From Dicaeum eximium (Eukaryota; Chordata; Aves; Passeriformes; Dicaeidae), in assembly GCA_013396995.1 (NCBI GenBank), contig VWZP01005240.1, positions 1,620,639-1,684,638 on the forward strand: 64,000 nt of DNA. Reading direction: 5' to 3'. Of this stretch, positions 1 through 14,080 are shown piece by piece. Below the pieces are notes generated by a model. The model saw nothing but the letters and a program-made list of their open reading frames with translations. It made no database searches and was not told the origin of the DNA. Each line of letters starts with the position of its first letter. The stretch's first letter is position 1. The position numbers were made by a program, and so were the translations under genes.

Positions 1-2113
1 ACAAACTTTTAGAAAGTATTTGCTGTGGGTTCTAAGCAATCCTCTAAAAGGAAAAAGGGTATTCTAGCATTTATACCTACACACACAAGGGCAGATATTT
101 CAGTTACCATCAGGGAAGGAAATTAACTATTATGCACGAGAAAAAATGACCCTTAATCAGCTGTGAATAAAAACCCCTTTGTAATAAGAGTAGGACACCT
201 ACACTATTGATGTAATCATGCTCTGAAAACAGATTCTTATAAGAGCAGGATCAAAAACCTCAAACAGTTTTTAAAAATTGGTCTCAGTAAGTTCACGCTT
301 GCAATACGTCTGGACTGATGTGGCCACCCAGGGGCTGCTCACAAAGTTCAATTGAACAGGGGCAATCTCATTTTGGGTATGACCATAAGCACACTTCATG
401 TTTCCCTGTCTTTAAATTTGAAGCTGAAAATGAAATAATTTAAACTCGTGAGAATGGACTTTGTGAAGCGGGAAATGAAAGAGACAAGCTAAAAAAAACC
501 TCTCAGAAAACGGAGTCTTCCATTTGCATTTTAAAATATCTTTAACTACCTTTATATTTAAAGTTTTATTCTATTTATAGACATCTCCATCTAAATTCAT
601 ATTAAAAGTGCATCCTAAACAACATCTAGAGATAATTTTGTATTCCTATCCAGCGCCATCCTTGCTCTTAAGTGACAGATTTCTATTCAGGTCCACAGCT
701 AGATGCAGCAGGCAGCAGCAGACTCTCCCAAAGGCTATGTCTTTAATGAATGTTAATTGACTGACAAGATATAGAAACACTCAGAGCCTATCGGAGAATA
801 TCCGTGGGAATGGTTCTTCTCCTAGACATGACAAATAGTAAATATACAGTGACTAGAATGTACAGATAATCTGAAAATGCAAACACTAAGTAGCTCACCT
901 GCACTCCTCTTAACCTGGTGTTTAACAAGGGCAAAAAGACAAAAGAGAGAAAACACAGACAATTTTAATTCTGACACTAAGAGCACTATGAAACCTTGAC
1001 CTCAAAAGTAGTAATGCAAGAAGTTTCTCTTGATATATGGAGGTGAGATGTTCTCCAGCCCATAGTAAAGAAGAGGCTGAATGAAAAGCACTTCAGGGTG
1101 TTTATGCAGTCCAAGTACAGAAAGTACTGCTACAACTCCAGAGCTATTATGCATGAGAACAAATGACTCTGACATAATTTGCATCTTAAAGATTTAATGC
1201 TATACAATAGGCTTTTCCTGGAGCCTGACATCATGGCCATGAAACCAAACAGGCTAGCTCATTATGACAGAAGTAGTGCAGCATCCAAATGTGATGATGT
1301 TAGAAGCCAGCAAGTTACTATACATAGAAGCTCTTGTTTCTTATGCATAATTCATGCAGGAGGAACAACAGATCTGAAGAAACTGAACCAAATTTCAACT
1401 TATTGATACAAAGCTAGAAAATCTGGAATAAAATTATTAATAGTTTGACCATGTTATCTATTATACAGTTTTGCCATGGTCATTGACAGGCCACAAGCTT
1501 TGTAATGAGTTTAAAAGGCATTAGACCTTAAGTTTCTCAGATGTGTTCTGGTTCAGCTTTCCTGATCTGCCTATAAATTTGCTTTACTTGGTTGTTCTAA
1601 ATTAGTTTGCTTGGTTACTATGTGTCCATGGCTAATTTGTTTTACTTTATCTTTGTATTGTACAACCACAGCTTTATGTAGCTAACAGTAATAGTAAGTC
1701 ATTCTAAGCAGAATGTGGTATTTATGCCTGTAATGTAATGATGAAATATAGAGTAGAGCAATAATATATTTGTTAAGAGCAATACATAAAAGATACAAGA
1801 TGCAGCAAATGTTGATGTAACACTTGAGCTGGAGAAAAATTAAGAAAGACAAAGGTTTAAAAGTGTGTTAGAGAGCAAAGCAGCACTCACCACACCTCAG
1901 GAATGCTCAAGACAGATGTAGCAGGTTCATGCAAAAAAAAAACCTCAAAGAGAAAGCTGCAGTCAGCCTCTGAGGCTTTTTCCATATTTAAATAAAGCAA
2001 ATAGACAAGAAATACGGGGACTATTCCTAATTAGCTAAGCTGACTCCTTTGTTTTGTGATTTGGGACACACTTGCAAGAGTGGCTGTAGAAGTAAAAAGG
2101 CTCTGTACAGTGT

Positions 2114-2137
2114 CAGTCTAGAAAGCAGTCTAGAAAG
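2114..2137. repeat. 12-bp exact tandem duplication
   Basis: CAGTCTAGAAAG occurs twice with no spacer. Probably a small replication-slippage duplication. Confidence 0.9.
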
Positions 2138-2610
2138 CAACAAAAAAGAAAGAATAGTTTTAAGAGGATTAAACTTTAGTTTCTTATTCCTAGTATGGAT
2201 AAAATAGCTATTGGTTTAAAGACAAATTATATAAATAAGTATTTGAACTGTTAAGTAGGTGGGAACAGAGAGGCTTACATCCATTGAAATTCCTTGGCAG
2301 AGAAACTGAAATACCAAAGCATAGAAAACAGTTTTCTTCAGTTCACCCTGCACAGTCCTGTCCTGTTTTAACATGAAAATTTTCCTCACTTCCCTTCACT
2401 TGCTGAGGGTGTAGGATGTGGTGAAGGAAGGGCTTCCCCTCCAAACACTGTGAGCTTGATGTGAAGAAGAAAAACAAAATTTATACCTATTTTTATCACA
2501 AGCAAAATTAAGGGGTCTTTTGAAGAGGAAAAACATTCACCTGTTTATGCAATTCCCTATATATTCCATGCAGCTATGTCACAAAGTCAACCAAATTGGA
2601 CAGAAAAGTA

Positions 2611-2735
2611 GGGTCACAGAATAAACCAGACTGGGAGGGACTTCAGCCTCTGAAGGTCATCTTACACCACCTCTGACCAACACAGGATCAGCAAAACAAT
2701 TCCCAGGGTATTCTCCAACTTGGTCTTTAGAACAG
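2611..2735 (-). mobile_element. CR1 LINE, decayed 3' fragment
   Basis: Plus-strand reading GGTCACAGAATAAACCAGAC, GGGAGGGACTTCAGCCTCTG and AAGGTCATCTTACACCACC corresponds to the reverse complement of a CR1 3' end (consensus of the type TCACAGAATCAC...GGAAGGGACCTCTGGAGATC). Strongly diverged, so the right boundary is approximate. Confidence 0.7.
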
Positions 2736-2763
2736 AAACAATACAGACAGAATGGAATGGATT

Positions 2764-2795
2764 ATAAAACAACCTGCTCATAAAACAACCTGCTT
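2764..2795. repeat. 16-bp tandem duplication
   Basis: ATAAAACAACCTGCTC followed directly by a copy that differs only at the last base. It lies just beyond the CR1 fragment at 2611. Confidence 0.9.
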
Positions 2796-5523
2796 CTATC
2801 AGGTTTTGTTTTCTTCAGATACAAAATTAATTCAAACTCATTATGTAAGATTTGTATTCGCTGTTACCCTTTGAACATGTTGCTTCTGCATAAATGTTAT
2901 ATTTAATCACTGTTCACCTCTCTACACTTAAAATGGAGCATGGAGCAGAGATCAGCTTGAACAGTTTTACTCTCCATTGTTCAATTCAAATAATCAGTAT
3001 GTGACTTTGCCAGAATTATGATTGTTTTCCAGCTTTTGAGAATAAAAGCAACTTCTGCAAACTGAAAAGAGTTTTTAAGAAAATGAAAATAGCTCCAATT
3101 GTTTCCAGTGAAAGAATACACAGTAGTTATTCCTGGTAAATTACAAGCCTGTGTATGGACATTTTACTTTCTGAAATTCCCTGAGGTGAGCTATATTTTT
3201 TTAAAGAATATCATATCAAATAGAGAACAACTTAATTAGCAGCAGGATTTATATTCTAAGAATACACAGAATGTACCTGAGGCAACAAAGGAGACAAATT
3301 TAATCAAATTGTTCTCTGCTTCCAAATCTTGGTATCTGTCACACAAGAAAAACTGCAGTTCAAGATGCAAGGATGGGATGCAAGACCCATGAATAGGCCT
3401 AAAAAGCCATGTTTTTTAGGAGAGTTTCCTAACAAAACAACACTTATGCAATTCTACTTAGTAGTTGTCCCATCTACATATCTTCTATTAGAAGGTTTCA
3501 TTTCTGCTGGCCAACTTCAGACAGGCTCAAAAGGGGTGAATATCAAGAAGGTGATTGTGTTACTCAAATTCACAGGAGTGTGAGCAGCCACAGCTAATCA
3601 CAGCAGCCTGCTTGGGAAGGGAAAGTGCAGAGCTCAGCTTCCACACACACTCCATTCATCAACCACTGACAAGATGTTGATGTTTAAATCCTACTGTCAC
3701 CCTTCCAGATTTTTGTCTCAAGACATTTTATAAACATTATGTCCTGCATTCAGATTTTTGAGAGCCCTTTCTTAGCTGCTGTAAACCAGCTAATCCTACA
3801 GTGGCATTCTGACATGTACCAACAGAGGAAGAATGCCCACAAAAAATAAATTCTACAGCTAAGGAGAAAATAAATACCCTGATGCATTAAATAGTCTACC
3901 TGATATAATAATTCTTTCTATACAAGAGCATACTAAGTGTTTTTATAATGAAGAAATAAGTAATCTAGTTTTCATCCCCAAAAGTCCATGTATAGACAGA
4001 GTACTTATGGAATAAAAATGGAGTCATTCCCTGCATGTGAAATCATTAGAAGGAAACTGATTTAGTGTCAGACTATTAAGCACAAGGATTAAGTGTTGCT
4101 GCATACCTCTGGAAAACATTGTGTAGTACTAAATGAATACATAAGAAAAGGGAACATATTTAGTCTTAATATCAAAAACCTCTTTAAAAGCATGACCAAA
4201 GGATTACCATAGAGGTTACAGCAGCTTTCAGGCTGCCCAAACCTGTACCCAATCAAAACAGACAATAGCTTAAGCCAGAGGGCAGAGCCAGTAAACAACA
4301 CTCCAAAATTTGCTGCAATTAAAATAATCAGTGGTACATTGAGAGAATAAGGTACAGACTAATAGCAAAGAGGCTTCTGCACACTAAAGAGAGCTTTTTT
4401 TCATACCTATAAGTGCATCAGCCTCACTAATATTTACCCCAGACTGCTGCTGTGAATCCCACAGGTGGCCAGGAGCAGAGCTAAAAAAAAGCCTGGGCCA
4501 CCCAGCAGAGCCGTGGCAGCAGAGACAAAACAGAGAAAATGGCATTTTGTGCTAGGTGGGCAACTGGGGCACAGTGGGCAAACAAAGCATTAAAGACCCA
4601 TAAATAGCTGCCAATTTTCTCTCTTTTTATTCTTCCACTTTTCCCTCACAAGTTCCACTTATCTCCCCATCCCTGCCCTTCCCCTCTCCAGCACCTCTGT
4701 GCAATTAGCTTATTCTTCATTTTTCTCTTCTCTCTAAAGCCCTTTACTGCTCTCCCATACAGTTGAAGTCAGGATCACCAGACTCTTTTAATGCAATTTT
4801 CTTTAGTTTAATCTTATTACACTTTTTCCTGGATCCTTTTCATTGTAGAAACTCCTTCTCTTCTGTCCCTTTCCTTCTCCACACAAACTACTTTCAGTTT
4901 AAGTTTATCTGGAGACAGTTTACCTCAACCCGAAGCCAGCCAAAGCTCTGGAAACTGTTGCCCGCCTCTGAAGTGGGGTGAAAACTCAAGCTTCCATCTG
5001 CACCACACAGCTCCTTTTCCAAACCAACTCCTTTGCAGCTCTGGTTGCTGCATCCAGAGGTGTTATCTCACATTTAATAGCCCTGAATGGGTTTCTTTTC
5101 TTGGGATTTGTCCCACTGATCTTCAAGCTCAAGATTTCACATACAAGAGTTTTTCAGGAAAAAATTCTGCAACTAAACCAGGAGTTACAAATATTGTTCC
5201 CTTTGCTCTCTTTTAACCTGCACCTATATGATTTATTAGCTGATGTTCAACTGCTGTCAGAAAAGGCTGGCAGCTATTACCTCACCTTGTAGTTTAGACC
5301 TTTGTCAAATCCATCTTCATTTATCTTTTGTCATAGTGAGAAGTTCTATCTGTGTATCCTATGTAGTCTTATGTGGAAACAATACAGTTTACACAGAAAC
5401 TAAACAGGGTGTTACTTTTGGCATCTCCAAATCTGGCCATATTTCAATAGATGGCTGAGATACTTAAATTAATCTGAATTGAAGCATGCATGTAATGACT
5501 GAGAACTATGTAAAATTATGTGG

Positions 5524-5539
5524 AAAAAAAAAAAAAAAA
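5524..5539 (+). repeat. poly-A run (16 A)
   Basis: An uninterrupted A tract with no recognisable retroposed sequence or target-site duplication around it. Confidence 0.85.
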
Positions 5540-7335
5540 GACATCTGCTTCAGGCTGCACTGCTGAATGCTTTTTTTAAATGTAAGTTGAATTCAAATTA
5601 AGATATACAGTAACCAAACCAGAAATCTAAAATATTTTATGAACATTCAGCATACAAAAGTTTGGTAAAACACAGAAGCTTTGATATACAGGATTAACAA
5701 AATATGATTTTTTTCTAAAGGACTACTCATTATACAGCATATGAAGTAGCTGGAGAGAGAAACAGGCTCTAGGAAAGATTAAGTCCCTCTGCTATGGCAA
5801 AACAAATGCTTACATCTGACAGTGAAAGCCAAGCCCTGCAAAGGCCCTCCCAAACCTCACAGTGTTAATACAAACACAAGAAAATGAAAGTCTTAGATGC
5901 TCATTCTGAATGTCTAAATGGAGGCAATACCCCAGCAAATGGTACAGGAGAGAAACAGACATCAGTAGTCTTATCTCTATTCCAGGGAGAAGTGGGGTGG
6001 AAGCTTTTGGGGTGGGTAACCCCAAACATAAAACCAACATCCAAACCATGACTGAAATAATTCTGATTCTAATCTGCAAGAATGGACAACCTTGTGAAGA
6101 ATCACAGTTGTGTTTAGAAGTTCTTCAACTAAGCATAAGAACCTATTTAAATATAACGCCTACCAAGGCAGCCTGTTTCACTTGCAATTCCAATTCTTCT
6201 TTAAAAGCACAAATTTCACTCTTAAACTGATGGTAACAGACTCCCTGCATTCAGCCTGAGCTACACAGAAGAACTGAATAAAGTTCTGGGTTGCACATCT
6301 TTGCTCTGTGTTAGAAGTCTTACTCCTATTTATTCTTTCACATGTACAGTTAGTGAGCACAAACTTATTTTCCTGGGTTTCTGCTGATACTATGTTCCTG
6401 AATAAAGATTTTGTTCTACCAACTCTAGTCTTTAGAAAACATTATTAATGGTAAATCAACCCATTGAACTAAAGCTGGGTAACACAAGGAACTGTGTTAT
6501 CTGAACACAAGTATCGGTTTGCACAAATCAAAGAATCCCCAAACTGGATGATGCCTGGAGCTATTTTCAAGAGTATCTTTTATATTCATGTTGAGTATAT
6601 TGCAGAATAGAATATATTCTATTTTTAGCTGACATCTTAAATTTGAATGGAGGGGGAAAAAAACCAACCTGAAGCAGCCATTTCAGGCTAGCTGGAGAAA
6701 ACCTCCCGTGTCCCAGTTCCATTTCCAAGAGCAGTTAGGAAAAAAGAACCTCTTCTGCACGCTAAAGCAATTAGAAGCTCATGCACCTTGAGCTGGATGT
6801 GCTCAGTAGTTAAGGGACTGAGAGAACCATAAGAAGGAAACAACAGTTTAACCTCTGGAAGGATTAAACATTTTTCGATGGGTAGAGCTGCACAGCACAA
6901 ATCAAACGTGGGCTTCCTGAGTACAATTTTGATAGACAGAAAAACAACTACCTTGCTCAGACATCCATTACTGATTATAAGTAAAGTGTTCTGAGACTTA
7001 TCCGTTTGAAACAGAACAAAATTACCTTTAAAGCTACTCTGTGCCTCAGGAAAGGTTTTCCAAACATTATAGCACCACCTCCAAACCAGAGGCTGTGGAG
7101 CTGTTGCTTTTGCGTTGGAAAATAAGAGTGATGCAAGAGCGCACCCTCCCTGTCGCTGGAGCAAATTGAATTTAGCAAATCGCATTTTCCTGATTAACAG
7201 CAGCAAAATCTTGTAATACTCTGTAAGAAGATTTTTTTTTTTAAATAAATCCTATGCTTGAGTCAATTTAAAGTCTTATTTCTAGATGAGCAACATTCAG
7301 TTTCAGGAATCCACAGGGACTTTTACTTAAACATA

Positions 7336-7355
7336 AAATAATAATAATAATAAAA
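7336..7355. repeat. (AAT)n trinucleotide repeat
   Basis: About five ATA/AAT units followed by an A run and CCCC. Confidence 0.8.
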
Positions 7356-9255
7356 ACCCCAAACTCTCTGCAAAATGCAAAGGAGAAAAAGCTTTTTTCA
7401 TCCAGATTCAATACTCACTTAGACACAAGGACAAACTAATTATGAAGTAACTACCGACAGCAATCTACTCAAACAATGCTGGAAAATTAATTCATGTTCA
7501 CCACAATCCTTTTCATAAAACATCTTTAGAAAGAGCCTGCTGAGCCTCTTTTTACCTCCTGCATCGAAAGGGTCTCTGAAATTTAAATGCATAATGAATG
7601 AATTGTGCATTTTGCCTTGGTAAATTAAATAGGCTTCATGCTTGGAGTATTACAGTCCTCACAATCAGATGCCTCCCCGCCTCTCCTCCCCCGCAGTCCT
7701 CTCTCTCAGGAGTCCATCAGAGGCAGAAAGCACAGGTTTTTAGTTCATACAGAACATAAAGGCTTGTAGGGAAAAGGAGATAGAAATTGCAAGGTGGATG
7801 AACAGGGGGGTCATTTTGAGAAGTGTTTATAAACCTTTTCTGTCATTAAAATTTGGCTGCCATGACTGTTTACAGCCTCGGATACTCCAGGCAGCATCCT
7901 CAATCTTGGGGTCTGCCTGAGCATTTCCAAGTCTTGCAATTAAATAGCTATCTCAGCACTGTCCTGCAGAATGCTGCTGTACACTTGGAGGTTCCAACAT
8001 TTCCACAATGTTTGATGAAGACACACATGGACAACCCATCTGGCTGTTCTGAGCCCACTGGAGGCAGAGACATTGGTGGTAAGAACTGCCAACAATTCTG
8101 CTTTGTAAAGCTGTAAGACCACGCCATAATCTAAGGGCACACTGATGACAGATTTTTCGTTTAAGCATCAAGTATATAACTGTAGGGAATGTACAGAGGG
8201 GAAAAAAATCCTCAACCATATCCTGCATAAATCTGAGACTGTTAGACTTAGAAGACTAAGTAACAAGTAAAGTCAGCCTAACAGAGTTATTGTCCCCTTT
8301 GGGACAGTATAAGACTATATTAGGACTATAGATTCCAAGGGAATGCAAATACACCAAAACAGTGGAGATGAAAATTCTTTCACATCAATACGACCAGACT
8401 GTACAAGTAGATGGGAGTGACAGCAACATTGATTCCATTTAGGCACAGCAGTCCTGGGGTAGACTTCTTTCTCCCTGTGGGAGGACCCTTCTCACTGATG
8501 AAGAATTAGCCATTTTCAAGCCATTGCAGACAGCCAGGTGCCACACAATGGGAATTTAAATACTTTTTGTGACTACAGGATTACATTCCTCAAAATCCCA
8601 GATGCCCCCCACCTCTCCTTTACTTTTGAGTTTGGGCCTATCTGTGCCACTAGGCCAATGATCAGGAATGGGAAGCAAGAGCCATAAGGGACCAAGCTAG
8701 GACGCCAAGCTAGGTCAAATTGTATAATGAAATTCATATTCAATTTTATCCACTAAAGTAGTCAGGGTCATTGGAGCGGTCTGAAATGTTGCATTCCTTT
8801 TTATTCCAGATACTACAAAAGCATCTAACAGGAAGCCCAGAATAAAACCACATGTGTCTCTCCAGCAAAACTGAGAAAGGAAGGCCGACTACCTCAGTCA
8901 TACCACAGTCCCTAGACAGATTCCATCTAGTCTGATCTTCTACTTGTCACCCAGAGATCTGAAGTGACAGCCAGCTAACACATTCAGCATCCCCAGCAGG
9001 TAAGTCACTGCTACACCAAAGCCAAAGATCAAAAGTTTGTCAATACAAGAACAGTGCAAATGGGTGCAAAAAGCTGGGTGATGGGATCTGTCATCCCTAG
9101 TACTTCACAGCATTTTGACATAGCATCATAAAAGCTAGCTTGTGCTTTGATGAATCTCCAGCTGAAGTAGATTCTCAGGTATCAGAAAATTCTTCAAAAC
9201 CCGTGTCTGTAGCTGCTGCCATGACTGAATAAAGAAAAAAAGAGGATTATGCTTC

Positions 9256-9267
9256 TTTTTTTTTTTT
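9256..9267 (+). repeat. poly-T run (12 T)
   Basis: A T tract followed by a pyrimidine-rich stretch (TCTATTTCTTTTTCCCCCTC), giving about 40 bases of polypyrimidine. No associated gene seen. Confidence 0.8.
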
Positions 9268-10040
9268 GTCTATTTCTTTTTCCCCCTCCCTGAAATGAAG
9301 AAAGCCACAGGTAATTTAACCAGTAAAACTCCAGACTTGCAATAAAAGAAAATCACTAACACTAATAGAAGCATTTCATCTGTTTGGTTCACTTATCAAC
9401 TCTGTGAGACAAGCTGGTGAATTTAATCATACTGTTAACAAATATGCCCAGGTGTCTCTCCTCTTCATAATTTCTAACCCATCAGCTTTCACTGCTTGGA
9501 AGTTGCTATTACTTCTCCTTTTCCAGCCCTGTGCTCTGTATTTCATCCCATATTTACTCGGTACTACAAAACTCCAACACTGTGTAGAGGCCACGTTTCC
9601 CATATTTGTCACATCAGGACACTCAGCCCATGTGTGGCAGTTGTTGTGTCACAATCATTAGCAAACACAGATAAAACAATCTGTTTCCAAAGTTAATCTT
9701 CAACTAACTGCACCACTTTGGCCCAAAAATTTGCACTCAGCGCCATCTATTGATGCTATTTGAGTTCAGAGCATCCTGGCTCAGTCACCACATCGCACTG
9801 AACCACACCTCAGGCTTTACCAAACAATTTAAATATATAGATATTAATAGCAGCAATACTCGGTTAGGTGTTAAAAACAATTGATAAATTAGTATTAAAA
9901 TTTGCCTTTGTTTCTAATTAGTGCTATTCTGTTATGTGACAAATAAAGATGAAATACTGGTATGAGTTTTCCAGATAAGGACTTTTGGCATATCTTCATC
10001 TTATTAGTGTCTTAGGCATCCTGGAGCTGTGCTCCATACA

Positions 10041-10069
10041 TCCTACTACTAGTAGTAACAGTAGTAGGA
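10041..10069. repeat. inverted repeat / nested palindrome
   Basis: TCCTACTAC (10041-10049) and GTAGTAGGA (10061-10069) are perfect 9-bp inverted arms. A second palindrome, TACTACTAGTAGTA, overlaps the left arm, so two hairpins compete. Confidence 0.8.
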
Positions 10070-13000
10070 GGTAATTAAGTCCTTATTAACATATCTGCAG
10101 CTTGCCATGTCACAATTCTCATTCTGCTGGAATGGTTATTTTATATTTCAAGTTAAGATCATTAAGGTCTCAGATTATGCTTCCTTTTTCTTGGTGGAAA
10201 TTTTCATTTATACATATCCACTCTTGATAAACATTGATCAGTCTCAGACTTCTACAACACATTGTGAGGAATAACTCTGACCTAGACAGATACAACCTGT
10301 AGTTATTTAGGTAAAACTTAGGCTAATAGCAGCTTCCAAATCTTACCTTTAAAAAAGCCTTTTTGTGATGCTTTCAGCTCCATCAGTACCGTTTTACGAT
10401 TTTTCAGGAAGTGTAAATAACCTAGGTATTTCTGAGGTGCAGAACAAAGACAAACAAGCAAATTTTAATTACCAAAAGCTTCCATTATGAATCTGTGCAA
10501 CTCACTGGGAAAAAAAGGTGAAGGACTTGGCAATTTGGAGTATTTTGCTGATGTCCTACACAAACCACTACTCCCACACACCTTGATTGTGTTACCATTG
10601 CAAATGCAAGCTGACTGAACTCAGAAGAGAAAAACTGTTACCAATAGTAATCATCATCATCATATAGAGAAGATATAAAAAACTGTGTTTCTTGATCAGT
10701 AATTTATGACTAGGGACTACTCATTTCCAGGGATTACTAACTTCAGAAATTCCTAGGTTTTTACCTGTTTCAGTCTATCGGTCGTAGAACTTGCAGATTT
10801 ATTTCCACAAGTACAAAACAAAGCAAAAAACCAAACAATACCTACCTGAGTTATGTCCCCAATAAAAAACTTCATAAACCCAGTAAAATAATTTTTTTTT
10901 AAAAAGTTACCTTTTTTTGTGCTATCATATAAAAATTTAACAAGGAAAAGCCCTACAGAGGTGAAGTGGTCCAGCAGGACTGACTGAAATTCAAATGGGT
11001 TATCTGGGGCCTTGTCCAGCAAGGTTTTCACCTGGCTGAAAGCTAAAGGGATGGAAATCTTACTACCAGACTAGAGCACTTGTATTCCAGTGCTTAACCA
11101 CCCATAATTCCTAACACTCACACAGCACATTTCCCATAACCTTCCATTCCCCGACAATTCCTTTTTAACAGAGGAATGGGAGGAAAACAGCACATCATTT
11201 TGTTCAACCACTGTATAAGGAACAGGTCAGAAAACTCTGGCACAGACCTGCCCTGTTACCCCCTAATCTGAGGGGAAAACACACCTGCTGGGCTGCCTTG
11301 CCTCCCTCCAGGAACCTTGTGAGGACAGAACAAATCCTGCACTTGCAGCTGGGAACCTCAACACTGCTCTGCTCATCTACAGAAGACTGCTTGCACATGT
11401 ATGAATGATTGATAAAGTGATCTTATTTTCTGTTCTTAAGTCTCCTAAGAAATTTCTCCAAGAGAACAGAGATGATTTGTTGATCTAGCCCACAATTACA
11501 CAGTAAGTGATACCCAAGTGACTTTTAAGACCTGGACATGCAAACCTTAACAAGGGTGAGATTGCACCTACTCATTTTGGCTCCTGAAATTAGCCAGATG
11601 CATCCAATGGCAATCCTGAAGGAGTGGATGTAGCTCGTCTGAAGATTCAGCTTTTCTTTTCTGGACAGGAGGAGCATGAAGCAAAGAATTTTCTTACAAC
11701 AATTTTCTCAACAGAACATCCATCAAGGATCAGTTCTGAAGTTTTCACTAATAAAAAGTGGCAATTTTAGTACAGATGTTATGGACTTCCAGTTTAAATA
11801 TCACTTTCATCCTCTCACACAGAAAATCCTGTAATAGGAGCTCCTAAATCCTGTTTCGGTTTAAATTTGAAAATGAGTCAATGAAGAATTTATTTGGAAG
11901 CCATGTTTTAGTAAATCCATAAACCTACTGTTCAACTCTCCTAAGTTACTGAAGCAGGAAGCAGCTTGCTGCTCCCTAAGAATTCACATCAGAAGAACAT
12001 GTCACATTTTGGTGGATAAGGGGAAAATAGCTGGTGTTGGATGAGAGATGCCCTTTGTCCTTCCTGACCTCACACACAGATATACATATCACCAGTATGT
12101 GCTGCACATGGGCCATTCACTATTTAATTTTATACTCAGGCAACAATATGTCAGCAGAAAATTATTAGGAAAAAAAGCAAATGGAGCTTGGAGGAAAAAA
12201 AGCTTGGAGAGTCTGTAACTGATTTGAAATCAAAAGGCTACTGTGCCATTGGCAGCTCTAAGCCAAAACTTTTGCAGTAGTACAACACTAAGAACTGTGA
12301 GCAGAGCTTTAGACAGGCACTATCCATTAAGGTTCTGAGGCATCCTCTGGTATTTTTCTTGATATTTTCCTGATATCCAATATGCTTCTTTTCAGGCTTC
12401 TCTTCTAAGGCTACGTCCAAAACCCTCCTTTTTTGGTACATCTGCATTCCACTACAAGCCCCAGTGGAAACAGGGTAAGTGCACAAGAGCAGCCACCTAA
12501 TCAATAGGTCTGTCATGACTTACAATTGAAGAATTCAGGTCATAACTTTGGTTTACTCCAGGTATTACTAAATTTATAACCAGACTATACTGGCAGCATT
12601 CAGCAAGTAGGCAGCTTCCTGTCCTTGACAGCACAGGAGCTGACACATTTACTACCCCACAAGTATACACCAATTGATCAGTTGCCTGTTAGCTCACAAT
12701 TTAGGCTTTTCTTTTTATCCCCAAATGATGAAGAGCTCACATTGCTTGAAGGCATGCTGTATTTTAATCTACTCTGACTATGCCCATTCTCGAGAGGCTG
12801 TTCCCATGGAAAGAAACAGTGCTGAACCAGGAGCAGTCACATTTCTGTCTTCTTACCCTGCCTCAGTGCACAGGGATGGAGTTACAGGGCAAGTCCAATG
12901 CAACAGCAGCACTGACATCTCTTGTAAACAGGAATAGGTCACAACTGAGCTCTTTCTATGAGGAACTCTCTGGTTCCCATCCCTCCATTCCATTTGCAGT

Positions 13001-13520
13001 CTCTTCTTTCCACTTCTGAAGTCCACGTCTAGTTTTGCCTATGAACAGCGTTAAAAATAGTCACTAGGGCTGGGATCAAGGGGATTTCTCAGATTTTTAT
13101 CAGGAAACAAGGGTTCAAGGGAGAATCCTAATGCATTAAATGCAGGCTACTAACAAGGATAGATGGTTGAGTAGAATCTGTGAGAAGAATAAAGCAAAAC
13201 CATCATCTGGGACAGAAAGAGGAAAAAGGTAGGGTCTAGGAAGTTACAAAACCAATGCTGCTGCACTTAATCTTTGTGACTGCAGAGATTATAGATCCCT
13301 CTGTCAGCCATATCCCACTGGCTAACTGACCTGACAGAAAAAATAATGGTTATTATCCCAGCTACTACTGAGTGGTTATTATTTTCACTTCCCACTACTT
13401 CTCTGCTCTTCTCCAGCAGATACTCATTAGGATTGACCAAGTATCCTCTCTGATTGCCAATCCCTAGTTCTGCATTGCTGTCTATTAAAAACACTTCAGT
13501 TGCCTTTCTTGGCATTCACA

Positions 13521-13568
13521 GATATATATACACATACATACATATATATATACATATATACACACACT
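13521..13568. repeat. TA/CA compound microsatellite
   Basis: About 48 bp alternating ATATAT, ACATACAT and ACACAC units. An imperfect alternating purine-pyrimidine tract, likely length-polymorphic. Confidence 0.9.
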
Positions 13569-14074
13569 AGTTCCTTCCAAAGACTCATTTTTTAAAATTT
13601 TTAATTAGAGTCAGTTGCTGACACTTCAGAGGGTTAATAGAACTCCACAAAAAAAAAACCAAAAAACACAACTTTGAGGAGGCTGAAACCTAGATCAAGA
13701 TTTTGAAAGGAATTCAAAAACTACAGGGAGGCACTAGAAAAAAAAGTAAATTAAAAGTTAAGGCACCCCAAGGAATTAGTCAGCTGATCTCCTCCTGAGA
13801 ATACTGTGGCCACTGCCTCCAGCTCCTCTGCTTTCTCATTATCGAAGAATCAAATCCACTACAAAAGCAACATTCATGCTCATTAATCCTTTAACAAAAA
13901 CACCACCATTTGAGGGCACCCATCCACCTTCCAAACTCATTCTGAAGGTGCTCAGCACGAACAATTTAAAGCAAATGTTCAAAGTGTACATCAAAGAATG
14001 GGACAAGTTCAAGTGTCACTTCATCCATTAAGTTTCCCATTAAAAAAGTACAGAAGAGTGACTGGTCTCCAAAG

Positions 14075-14080
14075 TTTATT
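14075..14080 (-). promoter_or_regulatory. candidate distal poly(A) signal AATAAA
   Basis: Canonical hexamer on the minus strand, followed 30-45 bases downstream by a U-rich stretch (TGTACTTTTTTAATG), a reasonable cleavage context. Cleavage would fall near 14055-14065. Confidence 0.5.

Larger units (their letters stand above)
1..14059. other. intergenic DNA downstream of TENT4A, no gene seen
   Basis: Non-coding by inspection: no open frame resembles a known protein and none links to plausible splice partners. The longest frame (6688-7206, minus, 172 codons) is within chance expectation for this composition. It contains one CR1 fragment, short A/T runs and microsatellites, and two spots that resemble regulatory elements (7586-7611 and 9905-9921). 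In vertebrates I recall ADCY2 as the next gene in this direction; nothing of it is visible. Confidence 0.7.

Noticed and set aside
6688..7206. 172-codon open frame on the minus strand, the longest in the window
   Set aside because: No recognisable domain, no splice partners and no codon-bias cue. A rough estimate for this AT-rich composition over six frames of 64 kb makes one such frame unsurprising.
8890..8995. Stretch resembling an old interspersed repeat (CATCTAGTCTGATCTTCTAC)
   Set aside because: I could not match it to a repeat family with confidence; too short and diverged to call.
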